The notes: generated from the sequence alone by a model not told the origin. 64,000 bases of DNA from Ensifer adhaerens (GCF_028993555.1 NZ_CP118610.1:4182292-4246291); one strand, 5' to 3'; counted from the first letter of the stretch, positions 25,409 through 35,573 are shown. Numbers and translations: made by a program.

Positions 25409-26701
25409 ATGACCAAGTTTTTGACCGGCGGTCTGACCCGCCGAAACCTGCTGAAGACCACGGCAACCGCCGCCCTGTTCGGCGCGGTCAAGTCGGCCTT
25501 CCCATCCGGTGCCCTTGCGCAAGCCTCCGGGCCGGAAACCACGAAGGCCGTACTCGGCTTCATCGCGCTCACCGACTCCGCACCGCTGATCATCGCCAAG
25601 GAGAAAGGCCTCTTCGACAAGTACGGCATGACCGAAGTCGAGGTGGTCAAGCAGGCCTCCTGGGGCACGACGCGTGACAACCTGGTGCTCGGCTCCGCCG
25701 GTGCCGGCATCGATGGCGCCCATATCCTGACGCCGATGCCCTACCTGATCTCGACCGGCAAGGTCACTCAGAACAACCAGCCGCTGCCGATGGCAATCCT
25801 CGCCCGCCTCAATCTCGATGCGCAGGCGATCTCGGTCGGCCAGGCCTATGCCGATCTCAAGGTCGGGATCGACGCCGCCGCCCTCAAGGAAGCCTTCGCC
25901 AAAAAGAAGGCGGAAGGTGCCGCCGCCAAGGTGGCGATGACCTTCCCCGGCGGCACCCATGATCTCTGGATCCGCTACTGGCTCGCTGCCGGCGGGATCG
26001 ACCCGGATACGGACGTCGAAACCATCGTCGTCCCGCCGCCGCAGATGGTCGCCAACATGAAAGTCGGCACCATGGACTGTTTCTGCGTCGGCGAGCCCTG
26101 GAACGAGCAACTCGTCAACCAGAAGATCGGCTACACCGCCGTCAACACCGCCGAGATCTGGAACGAGCATCCGGAAAAATCCTTCGCCATGCGGGCCGAC
26201 TGGGTGGAGAAAAACCCGCGTGCTGCCAAGGCGCTCACCATGGCGATCCAGGAGGCGGCGCAATGGTGCGACGACATGGCCAACAAGGACGAGCTGGCGA
26301 AAATCGTCGGCAAACGTAGCTGGTTCAACGTGCCGCCGAAGGACATCGTCGATCGGCTCAAGGGTGAATACGTCTACGGCAACGGCAAGGTCGTCGAACA
26401 GAGCCCGCACTTCATGAAGTTCTGGCGCGACCACGCCTCCTATCCGTTCCAGAGCCACGACACCTGGTTCCTGACCGAGAACATCCGCTGGGGCAAGTTC
26501 GCGCCCGATACCGACATCAAGGCGCTCGTTGCAAAGGTCAATCGCGAGGATATCTGGCGTGAGGCCGCCAAGGATCTGGGCATCACCGACGTGCCGGCAT
26601 CCACCTCGCGCGGCATCGAAAAATTCTTCGACGGCAAGGTCTTCGATCCCGCGGATCCGCAAGCCTACCTCAAGAGCCTTTCCATCTCGCGTGTCGCCTG
26701 A
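25409..26701 (+). CDS. nrtA: Nitrate ABC transporter substrate-binding protein
   Basis: This periplasmic nitrate-binding protein of 430 residues begins with a twin-arginine signal (TRRNLLKTTATAALF, about 10-24, ending near ALAQ). GAGGGA precedes ATG 25409; an open extension upstream would read through the leader terminator. The mature part has the NrtA/SsuA-like fold and shares IRYWLAAGGIDPD and DCFCVGEPWN with NasS. It is the first gene of nrtABC-nirBD-nasA-cysG, all in one direction. Confidence 0.93.
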   Translation: MTKFLTGGLTRRNLLKTTATAALFGAVKSAFPSGALAQASGPETTKAVLGFIALTDSAPLIIAKEKGLFDKYGMTEVEVVKQASWGTTRDNLVLGSAGAGIDGAHILTPMPYLISTGKVTQNNQPLPMAILARLNLDAQAISVGQAYADLKVGIDAAALKEAFAKKKAEGAAAKVAMTFPGGTHDLWIRYWLAAGGIDPDTDVETIVVPPPQMVANMKVGTMDCFCVGEPWNEQLVNQKIGYTAVNTAEIWNEHPEKSFAMRADWVEKNPRAAKALTMAIQEAAQWCDDMANKDELAKIVGKRSWFNVPPKDIVDRLKGEYVYGNGKVVEQSPHFMKFWRDHASYPFQSHDTWFLTENIRWGKFAPDTDIKALVAKVNREDIWREAAKDLGITDVPASTSRGIEKFFDGKVFDPADPQAYLKSLSISRVA

Positions 26702-26763
26702 CCACTGCCGATGCTGGCCGGCGTGACGGCCAGCTACCGCTTACGAATTCCAAGGAGAACGGC

Positions 26764-27657
26764 ATGACCGTCACCAATCTCAAACTCAAGGAGCAGCCGG
26801 CACCACGACCCGCCGCCCGGGTGATTGCCTTTACCCGGTCGGCGAAGCCCGGAAGCAGCCGTCCGTTGCTCGCAAGGCTCGCTGCCGGCGCCGCAAACAT
26901 CGCGCCGCTCATCGTCACGCTTTCTCTGATCCTGATTGCCTGGCAGATCCTCTGTTCCGCGCCCGATTCCAGCCTGCCGTCGCCGACGCGTGTGATGGAA
27001 GAAAGCTGGGAACTGATCGCCCATCCCTTCTATGTCGGCCAGGGCGTGGACCAGGGCCTGTTCTGGCACATCGCGGCGAGCCTGCAGCGCGTTGCGGTCG
27101 GCTATGCGCTCGCGGCTGTGGTCGGCATTGCCCTCGGCGCGCTGGTCGGCCAGAGCCAGCTTGCCATGCGCGGCCTCGATCCGATCTTCCAGGTGTTGCG
27201 CACCGTGCCGCCGCTCGCCTGGCTGCCCTTGTCGCTCGCCGCCTTCCAGGACGGCAACCCGTCGGCGATCTTCGTGATCTTCATCACCGCCATCTGGCCG
27301 ATCATCATCAACACTGCCGTTGGCATCCGCAACATTCCGCAGGATTACCAGAACGTCGCCAGGGTGCTGCGCCTCAACGCCTTCGAGTACTTTTCGAAGA
27401 TCATGCTGCCGGCCGCCGCCCCCTACATCTTCACCGGCCTGCGCATCGGCATCGGTCTCTCGTGGCTGGCGATCGTTGCCGCTGAAATGCTGATCGGCGG
27501 CGTCGGCATCGGCTTCTTCATCTGGGATGCGTGGAACTCCTCGCTGATCAGCGACATCATCGTCGCGCTTCTCTATGTCGGCATCGTCGGCTTCCTGCTC
27601 GATCGCCTCATCGCACTCGTTGGCCGCGTCGTCACCCGCGGCACCGCAACCGCTTGA
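26764..27657 (+). CDS. nrtB: Nitrate ABC transporter permease
   Basis: This 297-residue inner-membrane permease of the NrtB/SsuC family has about six helices after a 45-residue cytoplasmic start. The EAA-type loop that docks on the ATPase reads NVARVLRLNAFEYFSKIMLP. AAGGAG precedes the ATG. It lies 62 bases after nrtA and 14 bases before nrtC, consistent with one transporter unit importing nitrate. Confidence 0.92.
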   Translation: MTVTNLKLKEQPAPRPAARVIAFTRSAKPGSSRPLLARLAAGAANIAPLIVTLSLILIAWQILCSAPDSSLPSPTRVMEESWELIAHPFYVGQGVDQGLFWHIAASLQRVAVGYALAAVVGIALGALVGQSQLAMRGLDPIFQVLRTVPPLAWLPLSLAAFQDGNPSAIFVIFITAIWPIIINTAVGIRNIPQDYQNVARVLRLNAFEYFSKIMLPAAAPYIFTGLRIGIGLSWLAIVAAEMLIGGVGIGFFIWDAWNSSLISDIIVALLYVGIVGFLLDRLIALVGRVVTRGTATA

Positions 27658-27671
27658 GAGAGGCCAAAGCC

Positions 27672-28472
27672 ATGACCAAAAGCTATCTTTCGCTCGAACT
27701 GATCGACAAGAGTTTTGAACGCGGCGGCGTGCGGACGGAAGTCCTGAACCAAGTGTCGCTGTCTGTCGACAGAGGCGAGTTCATCTCGATCATCGGCCAT
27801 TCCGGCTGCGGCAAGTCCACCCTGCTCAACATCGTCGCCGGCCTGACACTGGCGACCACCGGCGTCGTTTTGCTCGACGGCCGCGTTGCCGACGAGCCGG
27901 GGCCGGACCGCGCCGTCGTCTTCCAGAACCACTCGCTGCTGCCCTGGCTGACGGTCTACGAGAACGTCCGCCTCGGCGTCGACAAGGTCTTCTCGGCAAC
28001 GAAGAGCAAGGCCGAGAGGCATGACTGGACGATGCGCAATCTCGAACTGGTGCAGATGGCGCACGCGGTCGAGAAGCGCCCTTCCGAAATCTCCGGCGGC
28101 ATGAAGCAGCGTGTCGGAATCGCCCGTGCGCTCGCCATGGAACCCAAGGTGCTGCTGCTCGATGAGCCCTTCGGCGCGCTCGACGCGCTGACCCGGGCGC
28201 ATCTGCAGGATCAGGTGATGCAGATCCACGGCGAGCTCGGCAACACCGTGCTGATGATCACCCACGATGTCGACGAGGCCGTGCTGCTTTCCGATCGCAT
28301 CGTCATGATGACCAACGGGCCATCGGCTCGCATCGGCGAAATCCTCGAGGTGCCGCTCGCCCGCCCGCGCCGGCGCATCGAGCTTGCCGGCGACCGGACC
28401 TATCTCAAATGCCGCGAAGCCGTGCTCAAGTTCCTCTACGAGCGCCACCGCTTCGTCGAAGCTGCGGAGTGA
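27672..28472 (+). CDS. nrtC: Nitrate ABC transporter ATP-binding protein
   Basis: This 266-residue ABC ATPase has Walker A GHSGCGKS, the signature SGGMKQRVGIARAL and Walker B VLLLDEPFGALD. It corresponds to the short NrtD/NrtC-type ATPase, without the extra substrate-binding domain that cyanobacterial NrtC carries. The start at ATG 27672 (GAGAGG upstream) is preferred over an upstream out-of-context extension. nirB follows five bases after the stop. Confidence 0.92.
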   Translation: MTKSYLSLELIDKSFERGGVRTEVLNQVSLSVDRGEFISIIGHSGCGKSTLLNIVAGLTLATTGVVLLDGRVADEPGPDRAVVFQNHSLLPWLTVYENVRLGVDKVFSATKSKAERHDWTMRNLELVQMAHAVEKRPSEISGGMKQRVGIARALAMEPKVLLLDEPFGALDALTRAHLQDQVMQIHGELGNTVLMITHDVDEAVLLSDRIVMMTNGPSARIGEILEVPLARPRRRIELAGDRTYLKCREAVLKFLYERHRFVEAAE

Positions 28473-28477
28473 TCCCC

Positions 28478-30937
28478 ATGGCTCATCAGACACCTGAGAA
28501 ACTCGTGATCATCGGCAACGGCATGGCGCCGGGCCGTATGCTCGAGGAACTGTTCGAAAAGGCGCTTGGCCGCTACGAAGTGACGATCTTCAACGCCGAG
28601 CCGCGCGTCAATTACGACCGGATCATGCTGTCGCCGGTGCTTTCGGGCGAGAAGGCCTATGAGGACATCGTCATCCATGGCGACGCCTGGTACGAGGCGC
28701 ACGGCGTAACCCTGCACAAGGGCGCAAAGGTCAGCCACATCGACCGCACAGCCCGCACGGTGACCTCGGAAAGCGGCATCACGGTCGGCTACGACAAGCT
28801 GGTGATTGCCACCGGCTCCAGCCCGTTCATCATCCCGGTTCCCGGCCATGACCTGCCCGGCGTGCTCGCCTATCGCGATCTCGACGACGTCGAGAAGATG
28901 CTCACCGCCAGCCGCAAGGGCGGCCGTGCCATCGTCATCGGCGCCGGCCTGCTCGGCCTCGAGGCCGCTTACGGCCTGAAGCGCCAGGGCATGGATGTTA
29001 CCGTGATTCACCTGATGCCGACAATCATGGAGCGCCAGCTCGATCCGGCCGCCGCTTATCTTCTGGAAAAGGCGCTGACCGAACGCGGCATCGACATCAT
29101 CACCAAGGCCAACACCAGGCGCATCCTCGGCGAGGACAAGGTCGAGGGCATCGAACTCGAGGACGGCCGGATCATTGAAGGCTCGATCGTCGTCATGGCC
29201 GTCGGCATTCGTCCGGCCTCCGGTCTCGCCAAGGAAGCCGGTATCGCCGTCAACCGCGGCATCGTCGTCGACGACGGCATGATGACCTCCGACGCCTCGG
29301 TCTTTGCGCTTGGCGAATGTGCCGAACATCGCGGCATGTGCTACGGCCTGGTCGCCCCCCTCTACGAAAGCGCCAAGGTGCTCGCCGACCGGCTGGCTGG
29401 AGGCGACGCGGAGTATCACGGCTCGGTCACCAATACGAAGCTCAAGGTCACCGGCATCAACCTTTTTTCGGCGGGCGACTTCGCCGATGGCGAGGGGCGC
29501 GAGGAGATTGTGCTGCGCGACGCCACCGCCGGTGTCTACAAGCGCCTGGTTCTCAAGGACAACCGTATCATCGGCGCGGTGCTCTACGGCGAGACTTCGG
29601 ACGGTTCCTGGTTCTTCGACCTGATGAAGAAGGCGGCCGATATCACCGCCATGCGCGAAACCCTGATCTTCGGCCAAGCCTACCAGGGAGGATCGCCGCT
29701 GGACCCTATGGCGGCCGTTGCAGCCTTGCCGGATGATGCGGAGATCTGCGGCTGCAACGGCGTCTGCAAGGGTAAGATTATCCAGACGATTGGTGCGAAG
29801 GGCCTGACCTCGCTTGACGACGTGCGTGCCCATACCAAGGCGTCCGCCTCCTGTGGCTCCTGCACCGGACTTGTCGAGCAACTGATGACGCTGACGCTCG
29901 GCGACACCTACAATCCGGCCGCCGTGCAGCCGATGTGCACCTGCACCGAACTCGGCCACGACGATGTGCGCCGGCTGATCAAGGCCAAGGGTCTGAAGAC
30001 CATTCCGGCCGTCATGCAGGAGCTGGAGTGGAAGACCTCCTGCGGCTGCGCCAAGTGCCGACCGGCGCTCAACTACTACCTCGTCTGCGACTGGCCGGAC
30101 GAATATGCCGACGACTACCAGTCGCGGTTCATCAACGAGCGCGTCCATGCCAACATCCAGAAGGACGGCACCTATTCGGTCGTGCCGCGCATGTGGGGCG
30201 GCGTCACCAATTCCGGCGAGTTGCGGGCGATCGCCGATGTGGTCGACAAGTTCGAGATCCCGCTCGTCAAGGTGACGGGCGGCCAGCGCATCGACCTGCT
30301 CGGCATCGAGAAGGAAGACCTGCCGGCCGTCTGGGCCGATCTCGGCAAGGCCGGCTTCGTTTCCGGTCAGGCCTATGCCAAGGGCCTGCGCACGGTGAAG
30401 ACCTGCGTCGGCTCCGACTGGTGCCGCTTCGGCACGCAGGATTCGACCGGTCTCGGCATTCGCATCGAAAAGTTCATGTGGGGTTCCTGGACGCCCGCCA
30501 AGCTGAAGATGGCGGTCTCCGGCTGTCCGCGCAATTGCGCGGAAGCGACCTGCAAGGACATCGGCGTCATCTGCGTCGACTCGGGCTTCGAGATCCATTT
30601 TGCCGGTGCCGCCGGTCTCGACATCAAGGGCACGGAAGTTCTCGGGCTGGTGAAGACCGAGGACGAGGCGCTGGAGCACATCGTGGCGCTGACGCAGATG
30701 TATCGCGAACAGGCCCGCTATCTCGAGCGCATCTACAAATGGGCCAAACGCGTCGGTCTCGACGAAATCCGCCGCCAGATCATGGGTGATGCGGGCAAGC
30801 GCAAGGCCTATTTCGATCGCTTCGTCTTCAGTCAGAAGTTCGCCCAGGTCGATCCCTGGTCGGAGCGCGTCTCCGGCAAGGACAAGCACGAGTTCCGGCC
30901 GATGGCATCGGTCGGCTTTTCTCAAGCCGCGGAGTGA
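28478..30937 (+). CDS. nirB: Assimilatory nitrite reductase large subunit
   Basis: NirB reduces nitrite to ammonia with NAD(P)H. The 819-residue protein has an N-terminal FAD/NAD(P)H pyridine-nucleotide reductase (GNGMAPG near 13-19; second GXGXXG in IGAGLLGLEAAYGLK). A BFD-like [2Fe-2S] region follows (about 424-470, CGCNGVCKG then CGSC). The C-terminal sulfite/nitrite reductase domain has the siroheme/[4Fe-4S] cysteines in TCVGSDWC (about 643-649) and SGCPRNC (about 682-688). The length is usual. The siroheme it needs is made by cysG at the end of this operon. Confidence 0.95.
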   Translation: MAHQTPEKLVIIGNGMAPGRMLEELFEKALGRYEVTIFNAEPRVNYDRIMLSPVLSGEKAYEDIVIHGDAWYEAHGVTLHKGAKVSHIDRTARTVTSESGITVGYDKLVIATGSSPFIIPVPGHDLPGVLAYRDLDDVEKMLTASRKGGRAIVIGAGLLGLEAAYGLKRQGMDVTVIHLMPTIMERQLDPAAAYLLEKALTERGIDIITKANTRRILGEDKVEGIELEDGRIIEGSIVVMAVGIRPASGLAKEAGIAVNRGIVVDDGMMTSDASVFALGECAEHRGMCYGLVAPLYESAKVLADRLAGGDAEYHGSVTNTKLKVTGINLFSAGDFADGEGREEIVLRDATAGVYKRLVLKDNRIIGAVLYGETSDGSWFFDLMKKAADITAMRETLIFGQAYQGGSPLDPMAAVAALPDDAEICGCNGVCKGKIIQTIGAKGLTSLDDVRAHTKASASCGSCTGLVEQLMTLTLGDTYNPAAVQPMCTCTELGHDDVRRLIKAKGLKTIPAVMQELEWKTSCGCAKCRPALNYYLVCDWPDEYADDYQSRFINERVHANIQKDGTYSVVPRMWGGVTNSGELRAIADVVDKFEIPLVKVTGGQRIDLLGIEKEDLPAVWADLGKAGFVSGQAYAKGLRTVKTCVGSDWCRFGTQDSTGLGIRIEKFMWGSWTPAKLKMAVSGCPRNCAEATCKDIGVICVDSGFEIHFAGAAGLDIKGTEVLGLVKTEDEALEHIVALTQMYREQARYLERIYKWAKRVGLDEIRRQIMGDAGKRKAYFDRFVFSQKFAQVDPWSERVSGKDKHEFRPMASVGFSQAAE

Positions 30938-30948
30938 GAGGAATGGAT

Positions 30949-31293
30949 ATGAACTGGTCGAACGAAACCTGGCATCCGATCGGCGATATCTCGGACATAC
31001 CGTTGAGGGGCGCGCGTTGCGTGAAGACGCCACAGGGCAAGATTGCCGTGTTCCGCACCGCCGAAAGCGAGGTCTTCGCCATCGAGGATCACTGCCCGCA
31101 CAAGGGCGGACCGTTGTCGCAGGGCATCGTCCACGGCACGGCGGTGACCTGCCCCTTGCACAACTGGGTGATTTCGCTCGAAACCGGCAAGGCGCTCGGC
31201 GCCGACGAGGGCGCGGTGCGCACGATCCCGGTGCGCAATGACGGCGGCGCGCTGTTCATCGCGCTCGAAAGCCTGCTGATCGCGGCGGAATAG
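30949..31293 (+). CDS. nirD: Nitrite reductase small subunit (Rieske-type)
   Basis: This 114-residue partner of NirB has a Rieske-like domain with CPHKGG and CPLHNW, so the four [2Fe-2S] ligands (two Cys, two His) are all present. The start is taken at ATG 30949 (MNWSNETWHP) with GAGAGGA six bases upstream; GTG 30934 and ATG 30943 are also in frame and nearer or overlapping nirB. The next gene starts two bases after its stop. Confidence 0.92.
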   Translation: MNWSNETWHPIGDISDIPLRGARCVKTPQGKIAVFRTAESEVFAIEDHCPHKGGPLSQGIVHGTAVTCPLHNWVISLETGKALGADEGAVRTIPVRNDGGALFIALESLLIAAE

Positions 31294-31295
31294 CC

Positions 31296-33953
31296 ATGGA
31301 GCGGGAGGTCAAGACCACCTGTCCCTATTGCGGCGTCGGCTGCGGCGTGATCGCAAAGGTCACTGACGACGGCGTCGTCTCCGTTCGCGGCGACGCCGAT
31401 CATCCCGCCAATTTCGGCAGGCTTTGCTCCAAGGGCTCGGCGTTGGCCGAGACCCTCGACCACGATGGCAGGCTTCTGCATCCCGAGGTCGACGGAAAGC
31501 AGATCGACTGGGACGAGGCGCTCGATCTCGTCGCCACGCGCTTCGCGAAGACGATTGCCGAACACGGGGCGGATTCGGTCGCCTTCTATGTCTCCGGGCA
31601 GTTGCTGACCGAAGACTATTATGTCGCCAACAAGCTGATGAAGGGCTTCATCGGCTCGGCCAATATCGACACCAATTCGCGGCTCTGCATGTCATCGTCG
31701 GTTGCCGGCCATCGCCGTGCCTTCGGCTCGGACACGGTTCCCGGTTGCTACGAGGATCTGGAACTCGCCGACCTCGTGGTGCTGACCGGCTCCAATCTCG
31801 CCTGGTGCCATCCCGTGCTCTACCAGCGTCTTGCGGCAGCCAAGGCCGCCCGCCCCGACATGAAAGTCGTGGTGATCGATCCCCGCCGCACCATGACCGC
31901 CGATATCGCCGACCTGCATCTGGCGATCCGCCCCGATGGCGATGTGGCACTCTTCAATGGTCTGTTCGCCCATCTCGCGGCGAGCCCTGCCGTCGACCAG
32001 TCCTACGTCGGCGCGCACACCAGCGGCTTCGCGGAGGCTTTCGCTGCGGCAAGCGCCCTCGACGAGGCCGCTCTGGTGCGGGCGACCGGACTGACGTCAT
32101 CGGAAATCGCCGCCTTCTTTCATCTGTTCGAAGCGACGGAAAAAGTCGTCACCTGCTACAGCCAGGGCGTCAACCAGTCCTCCTCCGGCACCGACAAGGT
32201 CAACGCCATCATCAACTGTCATCTGGCGACCGGCCGTATCGGCCGGCTGGGCATGGGACCGTTCTCGCTCACCGGTCAGCCCAATGCCATGGGCGGCCGC
32301 GAAGTCGGTGGCCTCGCCAACATGCTCGCCGCTCATATGGATATCGAGAAGGCCGGGCATCGTGATCAGGTGCGCCGTTTCTGGGGCGCGCCATCGATCG
32401 CCAGCAAGGCGGGCCTGAAGGCCGTCGATATGTTTCGCGCGGTCGCTGACGGCCGGATCAAGGCCATCTGGATCATGGCGACCAATCCCGTCGTCTCCAT
32501 GCCGGACGCCGATGCGGTTGCAGCAGCGCTGAAAGCCTGTCCCTTCGTCGTCGTTTCCGACGTGCTAAGGGAAACCGACACCACCCGCTACGCCCATGTG
32601 CTGCTACCCTCTCTCGGTTGGGGTGAGAAGGACGGCACCGTCACCAATTCCGAGCGCCGCATTTCCCGCCAGCGCGGCTTTCTCGCTTCCCCCGGCAAGG
32701 CTTGCGCCGACTGGTGGCAGCTGAAGGAAGTGGCGCGCCGCATGGGTTATGCGGGTGCTTTCGCCTTCACGTCGCCCGCAGAGATTTTCGCCGAACATGC
32801 CGGCCTCTCGGCCTTCGAGAATTCCGGCCGCCGCGATTTCGACATCGGCGCCCATGCGGAGATCGATGCCGCGACCTATGACGCCCTGGCCCCGTTCCAA
32901 TGGCCGCAGCCGCAGGGGACGCCTACGGGCGAGACCCGCTTCTTTGCCGATGGTGGCTTCTTCCACGCAGATGGGCGCGCCCGCTTCATGGCGGTTGCGG
33001 GCGCCGTGCCGGATCGCGTCAACGGCGACTATCCCTTCACCTTGAACACCGGCCGTGTGCGCGACCACTGGCACACGATGACGCGCACCGGAAAGAGCGC
33101 GCGGCTCTCGGCTCATCTCGCCGAACCTTTCGTCGAGATCCACCCGCGTGACGCGATGGACTTGCACATCGCTCCCGCCGATCTCGTCGCGCTCGCCAGC
33201 CCGAACGGTTCGGCGATCGTCCGTGCACTCATCACCGAGCGCCAGGCGCGCGGCAATCTCTACGTGCCGATGCACTGGAGCGACCAGTTCGCCGCCAAGG
33301 CACGAATTGATGCGCTGGTCCCGCCGATCACCGATCCGGTCTCCGGCCAGCCGGCTTCCAAAAATGTCGCCGTTGCGATCCGCCGCTTTTCCGCCTCGAC
33401 CTACGGCTTCGCGGTCAGCGTGTCGAAACCCTCAGGTCTCGATCTCGGTTACTGGGCCGTCGCCAAGGCCAGGGGCGGTTGGCGTCTGGAGCTTGCGACA
33501 GAGGAGATACCGGCCGACTGGACCGTCTGGTGCCGCGAGACCTTCGGCCTTGCCGAGGACATTGAGCCGATCGGTTATGCAGACGGTCCTTCCGGTCAAC
33601 GGCGCCTTGCTTTCTTTGAGGGAGACCGACTGCTGCTGGCACTCTTTCTCGCGCCCGAGCCCGTGGCTGTTGCCCGCAACTGGGCCGTCGAGCAGCTGAG
33701 CGCCTCGCATGCTGACCTGCGCATGCGCTTTGCACTTGTTGCCGGCCGGCCCGGTGCCGACCGGCCGGACCCGGGTGCCACCGTCTGTTCCTGCTTCAAT
33801 GTCGGCGTCAACCAGATCGTCGCTGCTGTCCGCAGCGGTTGCCGCTCGGTCGAAGCGGTCGGGCAGGCGCTGAGTGCCGGAACCAATTGCGGCTCCTGCC
33901 GCGCCGAGATCAGGGGGATCGTCGATGGATGCCTTGCAGCCGCTGCGGAATGA
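31296..33953 (+). CDS. nasA: Assimilatory nitrate reductase, molybdopterin subunit
   Basis: This enzyme reduces nitrate to nitrite in the cytoplasm. The 885-residue protein opens with the [4Fe-4S] cysteines Cys9, Cys12, Cys16 and Cys44 (CPYCGVGCG then RLCSKG). The molybdopterin oxidoreductase domain and the dinucleotide-binding domain (ARGNLYVPMHWSDQFA) follow. It ends with a BFD-like [2Fe-2S] domain (about 830-880, TVCSCFNVG then CGSC). The C-terminal iron-sulfur domain is common in NasA/NarB of proteobacteria. No separate NasB electron-transfer subunit is present, so the electron donor may be another flavoprotein or ferredoxin. Confidence 0.94.
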   Translation: MEREVKTTCPYCGVGCGVIAKVTDDGVVSVRGDADHPANFGRLCSKGSALAETLDHDGRLLHPEVDGKQIDWDEALDLVATRFAKTIAEHGADSVAFYVSGQLLTEDYYVANKLMKGFIGSANIDTNSRLCMSSSVAGHRRAFGSDTVPGCYEDLELADLVVLTGSNLAWCHPVLYQRLAAAKAARPDMKVVVIDPRRTMTADIADLHLAIRPDGDVALFNGLFAHLAASPAVDQSYVGAHTSGFAEAFAAASALDEAALVRATGLTSSEIAAFFHLFEATEKVVTCYSQGVNQSSSGTDKVNAIINCHLATGRIGRLGMGPFSLTGQPNAMGGREVGGLANMLAAHMDIEKAGHRDQVRRFWGAPSIASKAGLKAVDMFRAVADGRIKAIWIMATNPVVSMPDADAVAAALKACPFVVVSDVLRETDTTRYAHVLLPSLGWGEKDGTVTNSERRISRQRGFLASPGKACADWWQLKEVARRMGYAGAFAFTSPAEIFAEHAGLSAFENSGRRDFDIGAHAEIDAATYDALAPFQWPQPQGTPTGETRFFADGGFFHADGRARFMAVAGAVPDRVNGDYPFTLNTGRVRDHWHTMTRTGKSARLSAHLAEPFVEIHPRDAMDLHIAPADLVALASPNGSAIVRALITERQARGNLYVPMHWSDQFAAKARIDALVPPITDPVSGQPASKNVAVAIRRFSASTYGFAVSVSKPSGLDLGYWAVAKARGGWRLELATEEIPADWTVWCRETFGLAEDIEPIGYADGPSGQRRLAFFEGDRLLLALFLAPEPVAVARNWAVEQLSASHADLRMRFALVAGRPGADRPDPGATVCSCFNVGVNQIVAAVRSGCRSVEAVGQALSAGTNCGSCRAEIRGIVDGCLAAAAE

Positions 33954-35427
33954 AACGAAGTCTCGTGCCGAACCGGCACGCATGGCGGCGCTTGCCAAGC
34001 TGCCGGTCTTCTGGTCGCTCGAAGGCAAGCGTGTCATCGTGGCGGGCGGCAGCGACGCCGCGGCCTGGAAGGCGGAGCTGCTGGCCGCCTGCGGCGCCGA
34101 GGTTCACCTCTATGCGCCGGCTGACGAGATTGGCGAGGTCTGCTCTGCGCTGATCACCAGGGATCCCGCTCATCCCTCCGGCTGCCTCATTCATCACCGC
34201 GAGGCCTGGCAGGTGGATGCGCTGGCCGGAGCGGCACTCGCGGTCGCCGATTGCGAAAGCGACGAGGATGCGCGGGCCTTCTTCGCGGCGGCCCAGCAGG
34301 CCGGAGTGCCGGTCAACGTCATCGACAAGCCCGCCTTCTGCCAGTTTCAGTTCGGTTCCATCGTCAACCGCTCGCCGGTCGTCGTCTCGATCTCGACCGA
34401 TGGCGCAGCACCCATTCTTGCCCAGGCGATCCGCCGGCGCATCGAGACGCTGCTGCCGCCGGTGCTGAAGGATTGGGCGGTTCTGGCGCAGATTTTGCGG
34501 GACAAGGTCAATGCCCGGCTCAAGCCCGGCGCGCCGCGCCGCGCCTTCTGGGAGCGGTTTGTCGATCTCGCTTTTCAGGCGACACCGGAGGAGGGTGTCG
34601 AGACGCGGCTGGTGGGGGAAATGGAGCGCCTGTCGGCGAACCATGCCGCCACCGGCCGCGTGACGCTTGTCGGCGCCGGTCCCGGCGACAGTGAGTATCT
34701 GACGCTGAAGGCCGTGCGGGCTCTGCAGGCGGCCGACGTCATTCTGTTCGACGATCTGGTTTCGAACGAGGTTCTGGAACTCGCCCGCCGCGAAGCCCGA
34801 CGCATGCTGGTCGGCAAGCGCGGCGGTCGCGAGAGCTGCCGCCAGGAGGACATCAACGAAATGATGGTGTCGCTGGCACGCGCCGGTAAGCGCGTCGTCC
34901 GGCTGAAGGCCGGCGATCCCATGATCTTCGGCCGTGCCGGTGAAGAAATCGCCCGTCTCGAAGAGGAGGGTATCCCGGTCGATGTCGTGCCTGGCATCAC
35001 GGCAGCGAGCGCGATGGCCGCCCGTCTCGGTCTGTCGCTCACCCATCGCGACCACGCCCAGGCGGTGCGTTTCGTCACCGGCCACTCCCGCCATGGCGGC
35101 CTTCCCGCCGACATGGACTGGCGCGCTTTGGCCGCCCCGAAGACCACGACGGTCTTCTACATGGGTGGACGCACCGCGCCCGCCATCGCGACCCGTCTTC
35201 TTGCCGAGGGATTGTCCGGCGAAACCCCGGCGGTCATCTCGGCCAATGTCAGCCGCGACAGCGAGCGGAACTGGCAGGGTAGCCTGCGCGAGCTTGCCGC
35301 CGGCATCGCCGTGATCGGCTACGACGATCCGGTGCTGATCGGCATCGGCGCCGCCTTCGGCGCAAGACGGATGCCGATGGGCACCAAAGTGCCAGTGCCC
35401 TTGGCCACGACTGCGCTTGCGGGCTAG
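33925..35427 (+). CDS. cysG: Siroheme synthase
   Basis: This enzyme makes siroheme, the cofactor of NirB, from uroporphyrinogen III. The 500-residue protein has the N-terminal dehydrogenase/ferrochelatase part (about 1-215, GKRVIVAGGSDAAAWKAEL) and the C-terminal uroporphyrinogen methyltransferase (about 228-480, VTLVGAGPGDSEYLTLKA, then GDPMIFGRAGEE). ATG 33925 with AGGGGGAT upstream overlaps the end of nasA by 29 bases, so coupling is expected. The typical nucleotide motif GGGxVA is altered to GGSDAA at the N-terminus, which may weaken NAD binding. Confidence 0.93.
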   Translation: MDALQPLRNETKSRAEPARMAALAKLPVFWSLEGKRVIVAGGSDAAAWKAELLAACGAEVHLYAPADEIGEVCSALITRDPAHPSGCLIHHREAWQVDALAGAALAVADCESDEDARAFFAAAQQAGVPVNVIDKPAFCQFQFGSIVNRSPVVVSISTDGAAPILAQAIRRRIETLLPPVLKDWAVLAQILRDKVNARLKPGAPRRAFWERFVDLAFQATPEEGVETRLVGEMERLSANHAATGRVTLVGAGPGDSEYLTLKAVRALQAADVILFDDLVSNEVLELARREARRMLVGKRGGRESCRQEDINEMMVSLARAGKRVVRLKAGDPMIFGRAGEEIARLEEEGIPVDVVPGITAASAMAARLGLSLTHRDHAQAVRFVTGHSRHGGLPADMDWRALAAPKTTTVFYMGGRTAPAIATRLLAEGLSGETPAVISANVSRDSERNWQGSLRELAAGIAVIGYDDPVLIGIGAAFGARRMPMGTKVPVPLATTALAG

Positions 35428-35573
35428 GGCGGCTCGAAGAAAGGTGCAGATCGCTCTCCCGTTCCGAAGCGCGCCTGTTCAAACAGATGGAACCTTTTAC
35501 CTGTCCGGCGTTGCATTCGCGGACCGCATGCTTACCTTGCGGCGTCAAACGATGCTGACGACCGGAGGCTGGA

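Noticed and set aside
28436..31033. 865-codon open frame antisense to nirB
   Set aside because: It mirrors nirB codon by codon (GC-rich third positions keep the opposite strand open), has no recognisable domain and no ribosome binding site. The same applies to long antisense frames over tnpC, nasS, nrtA, iolD, iolC, the dehydrogenase and the cyclase/ABC-F pair.
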